Assembly: GCA_900316515.1 (NCBI GenBank)
Contig: ONDE01000005.1
Span: forward strand, 1-64,000
Length of the DNA: 64,000 nt
Direction: 5' to 3'
Source of the DNA: an uncultured Bacteroidales bacterium
GTDB lineage: Bacteria > Bacteroidota > Bacteroidia > Bacteroidales > P3
Part shown: piece by piece, positions 21,438 to 31,362 of the stretch
Position numbering within the stretch: the first letter of the stretch is position 1
Layout: the number at the start of each line of letters is the position of its first letter
Notes under the pieces: model-generated
The model's database searches: none
The model's input: the letters and a program-made list of their open reading frames with translations, nothing else
Told to the model about the DNA's origin: nothing
Translations under genes and position numbers: made by a program

Positions 21438-23438
21438 TTAAAACAAACCTTCCAATACTTCGTCGTCAACGAGGTTAGGCATGGTGACCTTCAGCTCGGG
21501 GCAGATGTCCATGGCGCGCTTGATGGCGAACATGGCGCCTTCGTTGCGTGCCCAGCTGCGACGGCTGATGCCGTTGTTGACGTCCCAGTGGAGCATCATG
21601 CGGAGGCGACGGTCGCATGCCTCGCTGCCATCGAGTACCATGCCGAAACCACCATTCACAACTTCGCCCCAGCCAACGCCGCCACCGTTGTGGATTGATA
21701 CCCAAGTGGCGCCGCGGAAGCTATCGCCGATGACGTTCTGCACGGCCATGTCGGCGCAACGGTTCGAGCCGTCGTAGATGTTCGATGTCTCGCGGAAGGG
21801 GCTATCGGTACCACTGACGTCGTGGTGGTCGCGTCCGAGCACGATGGGAGCGCTTATCTCGCCCTTCTTGATAGCCTCGTTGAAGCGGGCAGCAATCTTG
21901 GTGCGGCCTTCGCAGTCGGCATAGAGGATACGGGCCTGGCTACCCACCACGAGGTGGTTCTCCTTGGCACCGCGAATCCACTGGATGTTATCGTGCATCT
22001 GCTGCTGAATTTCAGCGGGAGCCGTGGCGGCAATTTCACCAAGCACTTCCATGGCGATATGGTCGCTCTTGTCGAGGTCTTCGGGCTTGCCGCTGGTGCA
22101 GACCCAGCGGAAGGGTCCGAAGCCGTAGTCGAAGCACATGGGGCCCATGATGTCCTGCACGTAGGAGGGATAGCGGAAGGCTGTGTGGTCGGCATTCCAG
22201 ATGTCGGCACCAGCGCGGCTGCTCTCAAGCAGGAAGGCGTTGCCATAGTCAAAGAAATACATTCCACGTGCGGTGAGCTTGTTGACAGCGGCCACATGGC
22301 GGCGCAACGACTCCTGCACCTTTTCCTTAAAGAGTTCGGGCTTCTCTGCCATCATCACCTTGGCGTCCTCGAAGGTGACTCCGACGGGATAGTAACCACC
22401 TGCCCATGGATTGTGCAGCGAGGTTTGGTCGGAGCCGAGGTCGACCTGGATGCCCTTCTCGGCACAGTATTCCCAGAGGTCGACGACATTGCCCTGATAG
22501 GCGAAGCTTCGTGCAATTTTCTCAGCGCGGGCCTTGTTGACGGCGGCGAATAGTTCGTCGAGGTTGTCGTGTACCTCGTCAACCCAGCCCTGCTCGTAAC
22601 GTTTCTGCGTGGCGGCAGGGTTGATTTCGGCGGTTATGCTGACCACACCGGCGATGTCGCCAGCTTTGGGCTGGGCACCACTCATGCCACCAAGGCCTGC
22701 GGTGATGAACAACTTGCCAGCAGTACCGCCACCGAGCTTACGAGCGGCGTTGAGGACGGTGATGGTGGTGCCGTGCACGATACCTTGCGGACCGATATAC
22801 ATGTAGGAGCCTGCAGTCATCTGGCCGTATTGTGTGACGCCGAGGGCGTTGTAGCGCTCCCAGTCGTCGGGCTTGCTGTAGTTTGGAATCATCATACCAT
22901 TGGTGACCACCACACGCGGAGCGTCCTTGTGGCTGGGATAGAGTCCCATCGGGTGTCCGCTGTACATGACGAGGGTCTGCTCGTCGGTCATCTCGCTGAG
23001 ATATTTCATCACCAGACGGTACTGAGCCCAGTTCTGGAATACGGCGCCGTTGCCACCGTAAGTGATGAGCTCGTGGGGGTGTTGTGCCACGGCAGGGTCA
23101 AGGTTGTTCTGTATCATCAGCATGATGGCAGCAGCCTGACGGCATTTGGCGGGATACTCGTCGATGGGACGGGCGTACATCTTGTAGGTTGGGCGCAGAC
23201 GGTACATATAGATGCGGCCGTACTTCTGAAGCTCCTCGGCAAACTCCTTGGCAAGCATCTTGTGGTGCTTGGCGGGGAAATAACGGAGAGCATTGCGGAT
23301 GGCCAGCTTCTTCTCAGCGGGGGAGAGGATATCCTTGCGCTTGGGGGCGTGGTTTACCGTTGGGTCATAGGCGGGCATTTCGGGTAGCGGATCAGGAATG
23401 CCGAGTCGCAGTTCATTCTGAAATTCTTCGAGTGTCAT
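21438..23438 (-). CDS. hutU: Urocanate hydratase
   Basis: 666 residues, the longer form found in Bacteroidales. It hydrates urocanate to imidazolone propionate in histidine breakdown, using a tightly bound NAD+. Family segments: YGGNGAVFQNWAQYRLVMKY, LVMYSGHPMGLYPS, VTNGMMIPNYS, GPQGIVHGTTITVLNA, FITAGLGGMSGAQPKA (NAD binding), and near the C-terminus NVIGDSFRGATWVSIHNGGG. No hutH, hutI or formimidoyl transferase gene lies nearby, so the pathway partners must be elsewhere. It sits between a surface adhesin gene and a lipoprotein gene. Confidence 0.97.
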   Translation of the reverse strand: MTLEEFQNELRLGIPDPLPEMPAYDPTVNHAPKRKDILSPAEKKLAIRNALRYFPAKHHKMLAKEFAEELQKYGRIYMYRLRPTYKMYARPIDEYPAKCRQAAAIMLMIQNNLDPAVAQHPHELITYGGNGAVFQNWAQYRLVMKYLSEMTDEQTLVMYSGHPMGLYPSHKDAPRVVVTNGMMIPNYSKPDDWERYNALGVTQYGQMTAGSYMYIGPQGIVHGTTITVLNAARKLGGGTAGKLFITAGLGGMSGAQPKAGDIAGVVSITAEINPAATQKRYEQGWVDEVHDNLDELFAAVNKARAEKIARSFAYQGNVVDLWEYCAEKGIQVDLGSDQTSLHNPWAGGYYPVGVTFEDAKVMMAEKPELFKEKVQESLRRHVAAVNKLTARGMYFFDYGNAFLLESSRAGADIWNADHTAFRYPSYVQDIMGPMCFDYGFGPFRWVCTSGKPEDLDKSDHIAMEVLGEIAATAPAEIQQQMHDNIQWIRGAKENHLVVGSQARILYADCEGRTKIAARFNEAIKKGEISAPIVLGRDHHDVSGTDSPFRETSNIYDGSNRCADMAVQNVIGDSFRGATWVSIHNGGGVGWGEVVNGGFGMVLDGSEACDRRLRMMLHWDVNNGISRRSWARNEGAMFAIKRAMDICPELKVTMPNLVDDEVLEGLF

Positions 23439-23461
23439 GTCTTATTTGTTTTATTATGTTT

Positions 23462-26400
23462 TTATTTCACAATCAGTTTCTTTACAGCATGGTATGAAGA
23501 GCCTGAAATCCTGACAAAGTAGACTCCTGCCGAGAGGTTGCTGACATCGATAACGGCTTTAGGGCCATAGCTTGCAGCCACAACACGTCCCTGCTGGTCT
23601 AGAACAGAGATGTTTATTTCGGGATTCTCATAGTCTATTTGTACCGTTACATAAGACGATGCGGGATTGGGATAGACTTCAAATCCCATTCCATCGGGTG
23701 TGGTGGTTATATCACTGTTGCCAGAAGTCCGGAAAGGATCTGTTCCGACCCATCCACTAGACATTCCCGGACCACAGACCGAAGCAACATACAGGTTGTA
23801 TGAAGTACCAGGTTCAAGGCTGTCGAGATCGAATGTCGGAGTGCCGACATTATAACTTCCAATTGCCTCACCTCTGAGGAATCCTTCATAGCCGTACTCC
23901 AATTTCCACGACACACTGTTACGTGATGGAGTCCATGTTACATGTGCCGATGTCTCTGTGATGTCGGTGACAAGGACGTCAGTTACAGGATGACAATAGT
24001 CGGTGGTGAAAGTCAAGGTGTCGCTCCATGGAGACAATATGCTATAATCGCTGCCACAAAGCGAACGCACACTCACATGGTATACAACCATGGATGACAG
24101 CCCGTCGAAGAAATAGGCTGTGTCGGTAAGCACAGCACATATATCGGTAACAGTGTTAAACAGCCTCACCTCCCACTTGTTCTCGGAGGCTCTGGGACGC
24201 CACCTGACACTAACGGAATTGTAGGTTACACTATCCAGTGTCATCACCAATGGCGGTAACGCGTTGACAGAATCCGTAGAGATGCGACGTATGGTCCATA
24301 GCGAACGATCACCGTTGGCGCAATGAGTACGCAAACCTATGGTATACTCCGTTGCCGGAGTAAGTCCTTCGAAGGTGTGGCTACCAGTAGAATCCATTAT
24401 GCCTATAAAACTCCTGCTCCACCACCCCTGGGTGATATGTAGTTCGCATGGCGTCGGTGAATAGTTGACGGTGATAGAATTATCACCTGTGACGAGCGAC
24501 GTTATTGCCGGAGGTTGACATATATCCGACTGGTCGACACATATGCTGAAGCGTACCCTGTTGCGGTAGCCCACAAAGACTGTATCAACCACATTTGCAT
24601 CATTGATAAAGATAGCCGAACTATCCGTTGCATTGCGCGTTCCGAATAAGAACTGGGTATTCGACGTGGGACCATATTTTACTGCCTCGAATGACACAAC
24701 AAGGTTGTCCGAACCATTGTAGTGGAAAGGTTTGGCTAACGAGATGGCATTCCAGCCCTGCCGGAAATTCAGAGGACCTTCATATACAACTTCCAAACTG
24801 TCGAGCGGGATCCATTGACGCAAGGCATTTTCTGTAGTGTGGCCAAGGCGGATAGTGCACATCACCATATCTTGCAAAACATTCGCGCTATATAGATACA
24901 ATTTCATGTCGGTAATCATACCGGTGGTATTTTGCATCTCGGAGGCGAGATACAGTTGCTCGGACAAAGAGCGCCTGGTACTACTTTGCAATACGACAGG
25001 CATGAAAGCACTTGTTGTCCCTCCATTAGCATTTGTTCCTATGCTGATTGTGTTATTCAAGCCGCACTGGGTGGTAAAGCCGATCTGACTGGTTGTAGTT
25101 GCCACAACAGAGCCATCGCAATAGAGATCCACATACACTTGATAGGAAGTCTGATTATCGAGACCACAAATTGTATGCGTCATTGAAGACGTAGTGTCTG
25201 CGAAAAGCTCATTACCAGCGGTGTCAAGGACGTGGACAATGTATTGGGCATTTTCATTACGGGCCGGACTCGCATTCCACAAAACGGTGGCGCACATATT
25301 GTCGACATCCCTGACAGACAACCACGTAAGACTGTCGGAGCACGGTGGCGATATCTTCAACTTCACATTATCGATATATATGTTGCCAGATGCGTACAAA
25401 TTGGTTTCATAGGCAGCAAATGCTATATATTTTCCACTTCCGTTGTACCCATCAAAGGGCACAGTAAAGCGAGTCCAAGTACCAATATTCTGAATGGCAA
25501 TTGTGGTAATCCTGTAAAATGTCGACAGATCGTTGGGATTATCCATAATACCCACATCGATACGAGAACTAATGTTGCTACTCCTAGCCATGAACTCGAG
25601 ATAAAGGTCGCTCGTGTAGTCCACCTGCGGGAGCACCATTATCTCGGAATAAGCCCCAGAACAATTCACCGGAAACTGCATACTCACTCCATTAGAAGTA
25701 GCAGTGTCGGAATAATACACCCCTTGGTATGGTATCGGGTAATTGGGGTATGAAACGTTATAGCTTTGCAGCTTCCAGCATGGATTGATATGCACACCAT
25801 CGGTATAATCATCAAAGGTTTCCTCATAAGGCATATCATCGTGCGAAAGTGTCATACAGTCTGTATGGAACAGGCCTACTACAGAATCAGTCATCGAACC
25901 ATCCACACAAAAACCGCTGACCGATATGTTATAATTCGTCGAATGCTGCAAGCCTGTCAGGTTAATATATTCACCATAGCCCACAGCAGTATCTACTGTA
26001 TGCCCATCGGTATATATTACCCTATACAATCCCGTATTCCAACTGTCATAGACATGCACCACTGCCGAATTGTAGGTAATACTGGTAACTTCCACACTGT
26101 CGGCAGGATGACAATAAGGAATACGGCGGACCAGCAGATTGTCCATATATGCTGCCTGTGCAATAGATGGACTTGTTATGCCAGGTTTACAATACCAACG
26201 GAATGCTATTCTTGAGAACTGCGTGGCAGCCTCAACCGTATCACACTGAAACACGAACTGCTGACTTGTAATGGGGTTTGCAGAATTACCCAACTGCCTT
26301 AACACAGGTGTAAACACGTCGTTCGACGGTTCATATACACCAGCCTCAAAACAACCATTAAACTGAGCCAGCATGAACGAAACTTCCAAGTTTCGTGCAT

Positions 26401-28132
26401 TTATTCCCACAGACGGCAGGACAACCAATAACGTATCCGTTTTGGGCACATTAAAACCCCATACAAATGGGAAACTCTGTGTAACTGTACTTCCTCTCAC
26501 ATAAGGATCATTACAGGTGTAGTCCGTATGGTAATATTCCCAACATGGAATTATTTCCCCCTCTCGATATGAATCGAAATCCTCAGAGTACGGCAGCAAC
26601 GGCTGACCACATTCTGTACGCACATAGCCTGCCGGAAACCACCGCACGGTGTCGCCGTCGCATAGCGAACGTACCCAGAAATAGTAGGACATATTGACTT
26701 CAAGATTGTAAGCCGTGAATATCGTATCTGTCGTGAAAAATACAGAATCGGCAGACTCGACACTGTCCACAGTGCTGTAGCGCACCTCATAACCCTGAGG
26801 CGCCAGGCTGTAGTCCGTCCAACTGATTGTAATGCTGTTCTGCTCCACAATATCATAGCGAACCTCAGATATAGCATGGCAGGAATCAGTCGGTTCAATA
26901 ACGACATTGTCGAGTAGCAGTTGGGTAGCTGACCCATTCGAATTCCAATAAAACACAACATATGCGAAGGCTGTATCTGGAATCCTTTCGGAATACACAT
27001 CATAATGATCCAACTCACCAACTACACCCTCGGCACCTTCAAAGCTCGTTATAGGAATAAAACTATCCATGTCGTATGGGTTATACAGCAAACCCACCGT
27101 CATGCTCGTGAAGGGGGGCAGATGCATATCAAATCCCACATGAAGAGCATTGCCAGGGTAGGCAATCATCGGTGTCGCTATGGCAACCACGGAATCATCG
27201 CCTTTTCTTAATTCCAAAACTTTATTCCCAGAATAGATTTGCACAGATGGGTATGTAAATTGTGCAGATGTGGTATACAAACCACGCAATACCCTCCAAC
27301 AGGATGGTGTAGCACCGGCAAAATAGATCTCGAAATCCTGATACAACGGCAGTTGCACTGCCATACACGTTGTCCGAAAAGAGCCCCTTACCTCGGGCGA
27401 AAGCTCCCCTTCCTGACAAATAGTCCGTAACGAATAGTTATACGCCGTATTCGGTGACAAATTGACAATATCTATCAGTGTGTCGGGAGTAAAATATTGC
27501 AAACTGTCGTTGAGAGTCAGGGCAAAGCCCTCGAAAGGAGGATCACAATGCCATTTCAACGTCGCGGACATTGTGTCAACATAACTTGTCCATGGCGCCA
27601 CAGGCATAGAACAACCTGCAGCGCGGTCAATATAGAAATTATCAAGTTGCACAGTGGCATAAGTCGGAGTACTTATCTTAAACGCCAGATGCACCGTATC
27701 AGTAAGGCCTGTGCCAAGTGTAGAGAAAGAGACTTCTATCCAATCGCTGTTGGCCTCTAGAGGCAACGTGTCAATCAGAAGAAAAGTGTTGGTATCGGCA
27801 GTGTCTGTCATGACACCGTAAACAAAATCCAAATTGCCTGAATACTTTGCATGGAAGCGAAAATATACGCTGTCCGGCGGCAAAGCCACTGCTGGCAAAG
27901 CCACCATAAATTTATCGGTAGCCTGTAATGAAAACTGCAAATTATTGGCATTAATTCGAGCTTGCCCTATACCTTGCCTATCGACTATCCAACAGTCGGC
28001 GACATTTGAATTCTGATATGTGCCGAAATTTTCAATCCAAGGCACCTGAATATCATCGCACTGTTGCGACAACACGACAGCAGGCATATGCATTGCCGCA
28101 AAAAAACAAAATATAAAAAATATCTTTCTCAT
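23462..28132 (-). CDS. Giant multi-module T9SS surface protein (choice-of-anchor J and Fn3 modules)
   Basis: 1556 residues. Signal peptide (1-22, ending VVLSQQ). At least four MAM/cleaved-adhesin-like modules open with similar blocks: PWIENFGTY (about 30), LPLYQDFEIY (about 257), LPYSEDFDSY (about 510) and MPYEETFDDY (about 763). Each is followed by a fibronectin type III-like domain with strands such as ITISWTDYSLAPQGYEVRYS. A different beta module starts near 1020 (CGLNNTISIGTNANGG), three more Fn3-like domains follow, and a T9SS sorting domain ends the protein (FEVYPNPASSYVTV ... AVKKLIVK). It should be exposed on the cell surface; binding to host or glycans is inference. An AAGGAGG site lies 5 bases before the start codon. 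Low GC. Confidence 0.9.
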   Translation of the reverse strand: MRKIFFIFCFFAAMHMPAVVLSQQCDDIQVPWIENFGTYQNSNVADCWIVDRQGIGQARINANNLQFSLQATDKFMVALPAVALPPDSVYFRFHAKYSGNLDFVYGVMTDTADTNTFLLIDTLPLEANSDWIEVSFSTLGTGLTDTVHLAFKISTPTYATVQLDNFYIDRAAGCSMPVAPWTSYVDTMSATLKWHCDPPFEGFALTLNDSLQYFTPDTLIDIVNLSPNTAYNYSLRTICQEGELSPEVRGSFRTTCMAVQLPLYQDFEIYFAGATPSCWRVLRGLYTTSAQFTYPSVQIYSGNKVLELRKGDDSVVAIATPMIAYPGNALHVGFDMHLPPFTSMTVGLLYNPYDMDSFIPITSFEGAEGVVGELDHYDVYSERIPDTAFAYVVFYWNSNGSATQLLLDNVVIEPTDSCHAISEVRYDIVEQNSITISWTDYSLAPQGYEVRYSTVDSVESADSVFFTTDTIFTAYNLEVNMSYYFWVRSLCDGDTVRWFPAGYVRTECGQPLLPYSEDFDSYREGEIIPCWEYYHTDYTCNDPYVRGSTVTQSFPFVWGFNVPKTDTLLVVLPSVGINARNLEVSFMLAQFNGCFEAGVYEPSNDVFTPVLRQLGNSANPITSQQFVFQCDTVEAATQFSRIAFRWYCKPGITSPSIAQAAYMDNLLVRRIPYCHPADSVEVTSITYNSAVVHVYDSWNTGLYRVIYTDGHTVDTAVGYGEYINLTGLQHSTNYNISVSGFCVDGSMTDSVVGLFHTDCMTLSHDDMPYEETFDDYTDGVHINPCWKLQSYNVSYPNYPIPYQGVYYSDTATSNGVSMQFPVNCSGAYSEIMVLPQVDYTSDLYLEFMARSSNISSRIDVGIMDNPNDLSTFYRITTIAIQNIGTWTRFTVPFDGYNGSGKYIAFAAYETNLYASGNIYIDNVKLKISPPCSDSLTWLSVRDVDNMCATVLWNASPARNENAQYIVHVLDTAGNELFADTTSSMTHTICGLDNQTSYQVYVDLYCDGSVVATTTSQIGFTTQCGLNNTISIGTNANGGTTSAFMPVVLQSSTRRSLSEQLYLASEMQNTTGMITDMKLYLYSANVLQDMVMCTIRLGHTTENALRQWIPLDSLEVVYEGPLNFRQGWNAISLAKPFHYNGSDNLVVSFEAVKYGPTSNTQFLFGTRNATDSSAIFINDANVVDTVFVGYRNRVRFSICVDQSDICQPPAITSLVTGDNSITVNYSPTPCELHITQGWWSRSFIGIMDSTGSHTFEGLTPATEYTIGLRTHCANGDRSLWTIRRISTDSVNALPPLVMTLDSVTYNSVSVRWRPRASENKWEVRLFNTVTDICAVLTDTAYFFDGLSSMVVYHVSVRSLCGSDYSILSPWSDTLTFTTDYCHPVTDVLVTDITETSAHVTWTPSRNSVSWKLEYGYEGFLRGEAIGSYNVGTPTFDLDSLEPGTSYNLYVASVCGPGMSSGWVGTDPFRTSGNSDITTTPDGMGFEVYPNPASSYVTVQIDYENPEINISVLDQQGRVVAASYGPKAVIDVSNLSAGVYFVRISGSSYHAVKKLIVK

Positions 28133-28455
28133 ATTACCTCCTTGTCGTGTTATTTATATATTACATTTCCAATCTAAGTCTCTGTAAAACCGGCTAGTAG
28201 CATTCAAACAATACTACTTGCTCCATTTGCAAATATATACATAAATTTTAAAAACAGAAAAAAATTTTTATAAATTCACAGCATCTTCTTGTTTTTCAAA
28301 CATCTTTGTTCCTGGCAACAGTTATCAACGTTATGGTTTGATAACTTTTCTAATCGACACCATTATATGCACAAAAAAAGTAGTACTTTTACAACTGCAT
28401 TCATGCACTTACATAGCGACACAAGCATTTCATTGTCAGAATAATACATCAAGAT
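28133..28455. other. Divergent intergenic region, no gene
   Basis: AT-rich gap between two divergent genes. It holds a probable minus-strand -7 element (28230-28237) and a possible plus-strand TACTTTTA (28384-28391) without a clear -33 box. A palindromic GTTATCAACGTTATGGTTTGATAAC segment (28321-28345) may be an operator-like or chance structure. No coding sequence is supported. Confidence 0.5.
28230..28237 (-). promoter_or_regulatory. Probable -7 element of the giant adhesin gene
   Basis: CAAATATA on the plus strand, TATATTTG on the minus strand, about 93 bases before the start codon. No good TTTG was found at -33. Confidence 0.45.
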
Positions 28456-29439
28456 ATGCAAACACAGAATTACATAAAAGAGCTTACCGAAGGCATGCAG
28501 GATCTTTGTGCTGTTGCCAATAGGATTGTTGTGCAAAACGGGAACACAGACCTCATCGAAATCGACCTTTTGATGGAAGATTTACGCCGACTCTATAATG
28601 TGGCGCTGAAGATTGGCGGCAACAACCTATCAATAAAACAAGCGCCGACCGAACCTGCCGACGAGCCCTTGCCCGACCAAGAAATATTATCATCGACAAT
28701 GATGGCCACAATGGCTGCAATGTCTGTGGTCACACCTGTCGAACCGGAGCCATCAGCGAAGTTTGTCCCCGAGCCAGAGCCTGAACCAGAGCCATTCCCC
28801 ATTCCGGAGCCAATCACAGAGCCAGAGCCTATTCCAGAATCCGAGCCAGAGTCTATCCCTGAACCAGAGCCAGAACTCATTCCAGAATCAGAAACAATTT
28901 CCGAGCCCGAACCAGAGCCATTACCATCTATGGAACCCCAACCTGATCCGGAGCAATCGGCACCCGTGTCCGAGCCTACTCCGGAACCAGTAAGTATGCA
29001 TAGTTTCGAAACAGAAAGTAGTCTTCTCTTCGACGAGGTGGTGGTAGAACCAGAACCGACACCTGAGCCAGAATCGGAACCCGAGCCTGCAAAGCCACAA
29101 CAATCCTCTTTGCTCGACTATCTGAAGCACCCCACAGAAGACAGACCCACAACGCGAACTTTAGGAGAAAGTCTCCTCTCGCCCAAAAACGATACACCTC
29201 TCGAAAAAAAAGTCGACGACCTACGCACCGTGATAAACATCAACGACAAATTCAGTTTCATGTCCGAGCTGTTCAAAAACAACATGCGAGCCTACAACGA
29301 CTTCATAATGTACCTCAACGGTCTGACATCACGAGAAGAAGCACTTGCCTATGTCGCCGAAACAGCCGACCGCTACCAATGGGACAACAATTCCACAGCG
29401 GTACAGACTTTCTACAAAGTATTTGACAAGAAATTCTGA
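28456..29439 (+). CDS. Glu/Pro-repeat protein with conserved C-terminal domain, unknown function
   Basis: 327 residues, no signal peptide. An N-terminal helical part (about 1-60: [35 protein letters not shown]) is followed by a long linker of EP, PE and SEPEP repeats (about 95-215). The C-terminal domain (about 240-327) contains [18 protein letters not shown] and [18 protein letters not shown], which I have seen as a recurrent C-terminal domain in Bacteroidota hypothetical proteins. The linker resembles a rigid spacer as in TonB, but there is no membrane anchor. It is the first gene of the gmk-mreCD-porZ-recO operon, 3 bases before gmk. Confidence 0.75.
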   Translation: MQTQNYIKELTEGMQDLCAVANRIVVQNGNTDLIEIDLLMEDLRRLYNVALKIGGNNLSIKQAPTEPADEPLPDQEILSSTMMATMAAMSVVTPVEPEPSAKFVPEPEPEPEPFPIPEPITEPEPIPESEPESIPEPEPELIPESETISEPEPEPLPSMEPQPDPEQSAPVSEPTPEPVSMHSFETESSLLFDEVVVEPEPTPEPESEPEPAKPQQSSLLDYLKHPTEDRPTTRTLGESLLSPKNDTPLEKKVDDLRTVININDKFSFMSELFKNNMRAYNDFIMYLNGLTSREEALAYVAETADRYQWDNNSTAVQTFYKVFDKKF

Positions 29440-29442
29440 ATC

Positions 29443-30021
29443 ATGGGCAAAGCAATTCTATTCTCTGCGCCGTCAGGATGCGGCAAAACAACCATCATTC
29501 ACGAGTTGATGCAGGGTTGTCAAAAAGAGCCATACTCTCGCTTCGAATTCTCAGTTTCGGCCACATCACGTGCTCCACGCGGACAAGAAGTAAATGGTCA
29601 AGACTATTACTTCCTAAGCCATGAAGAATTCATGCTGCGGGCAAACAACAACGAATTTCTCGAATGGGAAGAGGTTTATGCCGGCACTTGCTACGGCACG
29701 CTAAAAAGCGAGATAAACCGCATTTGGGACAAAGGCAACATCATTGTTTTCGATGTTGATGTAAATGGTGGTCGCAATATCAAACGCTTTTTCGGTTCCG
29801 ACGCGTTATCCATCTTTGTGATGCCACCAAGCATAGAAGTGCTCGAACAGCGCCTGAGAAGTCGCGGTACAGACAGCGAAGAGGCTATCGCAAAACGTCT
29901 CGGAAGAAGCGCCGAAGAATTGAAACAGGCCTCGCAATTCGACGTCACCATAGTTAACGACGAATTACAACGTGCTGTAGCAGATACTCGTAAAGCAATA
30001 GAACTTTTCCTAAATGCATAA
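29443..30021 (+). CDS. gmk: Guanylate kinase
   Basis: 192 residues, usual length. It phosphorylates GMP to GDP with ATP in the cytoplasm. P-loop SAPSGCGKTT (8-17); GMP-binding segment FSVSATSRAPRGQEVNGQDY with YGTLKSEI; lid region RLRSRGTDSEEAIAKRL. The gene overlaps mreC by 8 bases and follows the EP-repeat gene by 3, so all are co-transcribed. Essential nucleotide metabolism linked to cell-shape genes by operon position. Confidence 0.96.
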   Translation: MGKAILFSAPSGCGKTTIIHELMQGCQKEPYSRFEFSVSATSRAPRGQEVNGQDYYFLSHEEFMLRANNNEFLEWEEVYAGTCYGTLKSEINRIWDKGNIIVFDVDVNGGRNIKRFFGSDALSIFVMPPSIEVLEQRLRSRGTDSEEAIAKRLGRSAEELKQASQFDVTIVNDELQRAVADTRKAIELFLNA

Positions 30022-30850
30022 GTTGTTACTGATACTAAAAAAGTACGACTATGTTGTGGTCTTTGTACTGTTGGTGGTCGCATCGTTTGTGTTGATGTCA
30101 CGCACCACCTACTACCAAAGTTCGCGCATTATGTCGGCGGCGGGCAGTGTGGCAGGCAGCTGGTACAAGGGAATCAACAGCATCGGCGACTACTTCGGAC
30201 TGAAACGTGAGAACGACCGCTTGGCAGCCGAAAACGCACGCCTTCGCGCACGTCTTGCCGAGTCGTACATCAGCTTCTCCGATAGCATATTCACCGTTGA
30301 CGACACCATCTACAAACAGCAGTACACATACACAGAGGCCCACGTCATCAAAAACTCATGGAGCCAACAGAACAACTACATCATGGTCAACAAAGGTCGC
30401 GACCACGGTATTAAACCCGACATGGCAGTCATCTCGCCAGATGGCATTGTAGGCGTAGTGGTCTCTACTTCGGCCAACTTCGCCACCATCATGCCTGTAC
30501 TGCATAGCGACAGCCGTAACAGCGTCAAAGTGCTACGTACCGGTATAAGTGGCCATCTCGTGTGGGATGGCAAAGACTACCGTTACGCACAAGTGCTCGA
30601 CGTACCTACAACACACCAGTTCAACGATGGCGACACAATTATCACTTCTGGCCTGGCCGCCGACTTCCCGGAAGGTATACCCGTGGGCTATGTAGAAAGC
30701 GCCGAAACACTAAAAGGCAGCGGTTTCTTCAAGGTTCGCATTCGTCTAGCCACCGACTTCAACAAGTTAGACCACGTGTACATAATCGGCAACCGTTTCC
30801 ATGATGAGCAGCAGCAACTGATGGAACAATCAATCGACAGCAACCAATGA
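30014..30850 (+). CDS. mreC: Rod shape-determining protein MreC
   Basis: 278 residues. N-terminal membrane segment (about 10-28: YVVVFVLLVVASFVLM), a coiled-coil stretch (about 60-85: LKRENDRLAAENARLRARLA) and the periplasmic beta-barrel domain, with VNKGRDHGIKPDMAVISPDG, IVGVVVSTSANFATIMPVLH and FNDGDTIITSGLAADFPEGI. MreC bridges the MreB cytoskeleton and the wall-synthesis enzymes. It overlaps gmk by 8 bases and mreD by 4. mreB is not in the window. Confidence 0.95.
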   Translation: MHKLLLILKKYDYVVVFVLLVVASFVLMSRTTYYQSSRIMSAAGSVAGSWYKGINSIGDYFGLKRENDRLAAENARLRARLAESYISFSDSIFTVDDTIYKQQYTYTEAHVIKNSWSQQNNYIMVNKGRDHGIKPDMAVISPDGIVGVVVSTSANFATIMPVLHSDSRNSVKVLRTGISGHLVWDGKDYRYAQVLDVPTTHQFNDGDTIITSGLAADFPEGIPVGYVESAETLKGSGFFKVRIRLATDFNKLDHVYIIGNRFHDEQQQLMEQSIDSNQ

Positions 30851-31362
30851 ACAATACAATCTGGAGAACCTTAGGACGATTCGTCCTGCTCATGGCATTG
30901 CAACTGCTAGTGCTCAACTACGTGTACCTCGGCGGGTATGTAATGCCGCTACTATATGTGCTCTTCATTCTCATGCTCCCCACCGATACGGGCCGCATAC
31001 CCATGCTACTCATCTCATTCGGCACAGGCCTGTTGGTGGACATCATGTCTGGTGCCTTGGGATTCAATGCACTTGCCTGCACCGTAGTGGCGATGATGCG
31101 CATCCTCTTTGCTGACCGCATACTTACACGCGGCGAACCCGTAGTGATTCAACGTCCCAGCATCTACAGCGTCACACCCCAGCATTTCATTTTCTACCTG
31201 CTGCTGATGCTTGGCGCTTTCTTTTTTGTAATATATGCCACCGAGCTTTTCGGATTCCGTGGTTTAGGGGGCGTATTGCTGGCAACAATATGTAGCACAC
31301 TGGTCACAACCATTCTCGCCATTATCTATCAACTCATATTCCTCAAAAAAGAAGAAGCATGA
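30847..31362 (+). CDS. mreD: Rod shape-determining protein MreD
   Basis: 171 residues, a polytopic inner-membrane protein with about five hydrophobic segments (FVLLMALQLLVLNYVYL; VMPLLYVLFILML; LLISFGTGLLVDIMSG; HFIFYLLLMLGAFFFVIYA; VLLATICSTLVTTILAIIY). Partner of MreC in the elongation complex. The YVYLGGYVMPLLY and GALGFNALACTVVA segments are typical of the Bacteroidota form. Overlaps mreC and porZ by 4 bases each (ATGA), implying coupled translation. Confidence 0.92.
   Translation: MNNTIWRTLGRFVLLMALQLLVLNYVYLGGYVMPLLYVLFILMLPTDTGRIPMLLISFGTGLLVDIMSGALGFNALACTVVAMMRILFADRILTRGEPVVIQRPSIYSVTPQHFIFYLLLMLGAFFFVIYATELFGFRGLGGVLLATICSTLVTTILAIIYQLIFLKKEEA

Noticed and set aside
21438-23438. 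Histidine-utilisation operon
   Set aside because: Only hutU is present; neighbours are a surface adhesin, a lipoprotein and a SIMPL protein.
28133-28455. tRNA or small RNA gene in the divergent gap
   Set aside because: No cloverleaf or terminator-bounded unit could be drawn; only promoter-like boxes are visible.
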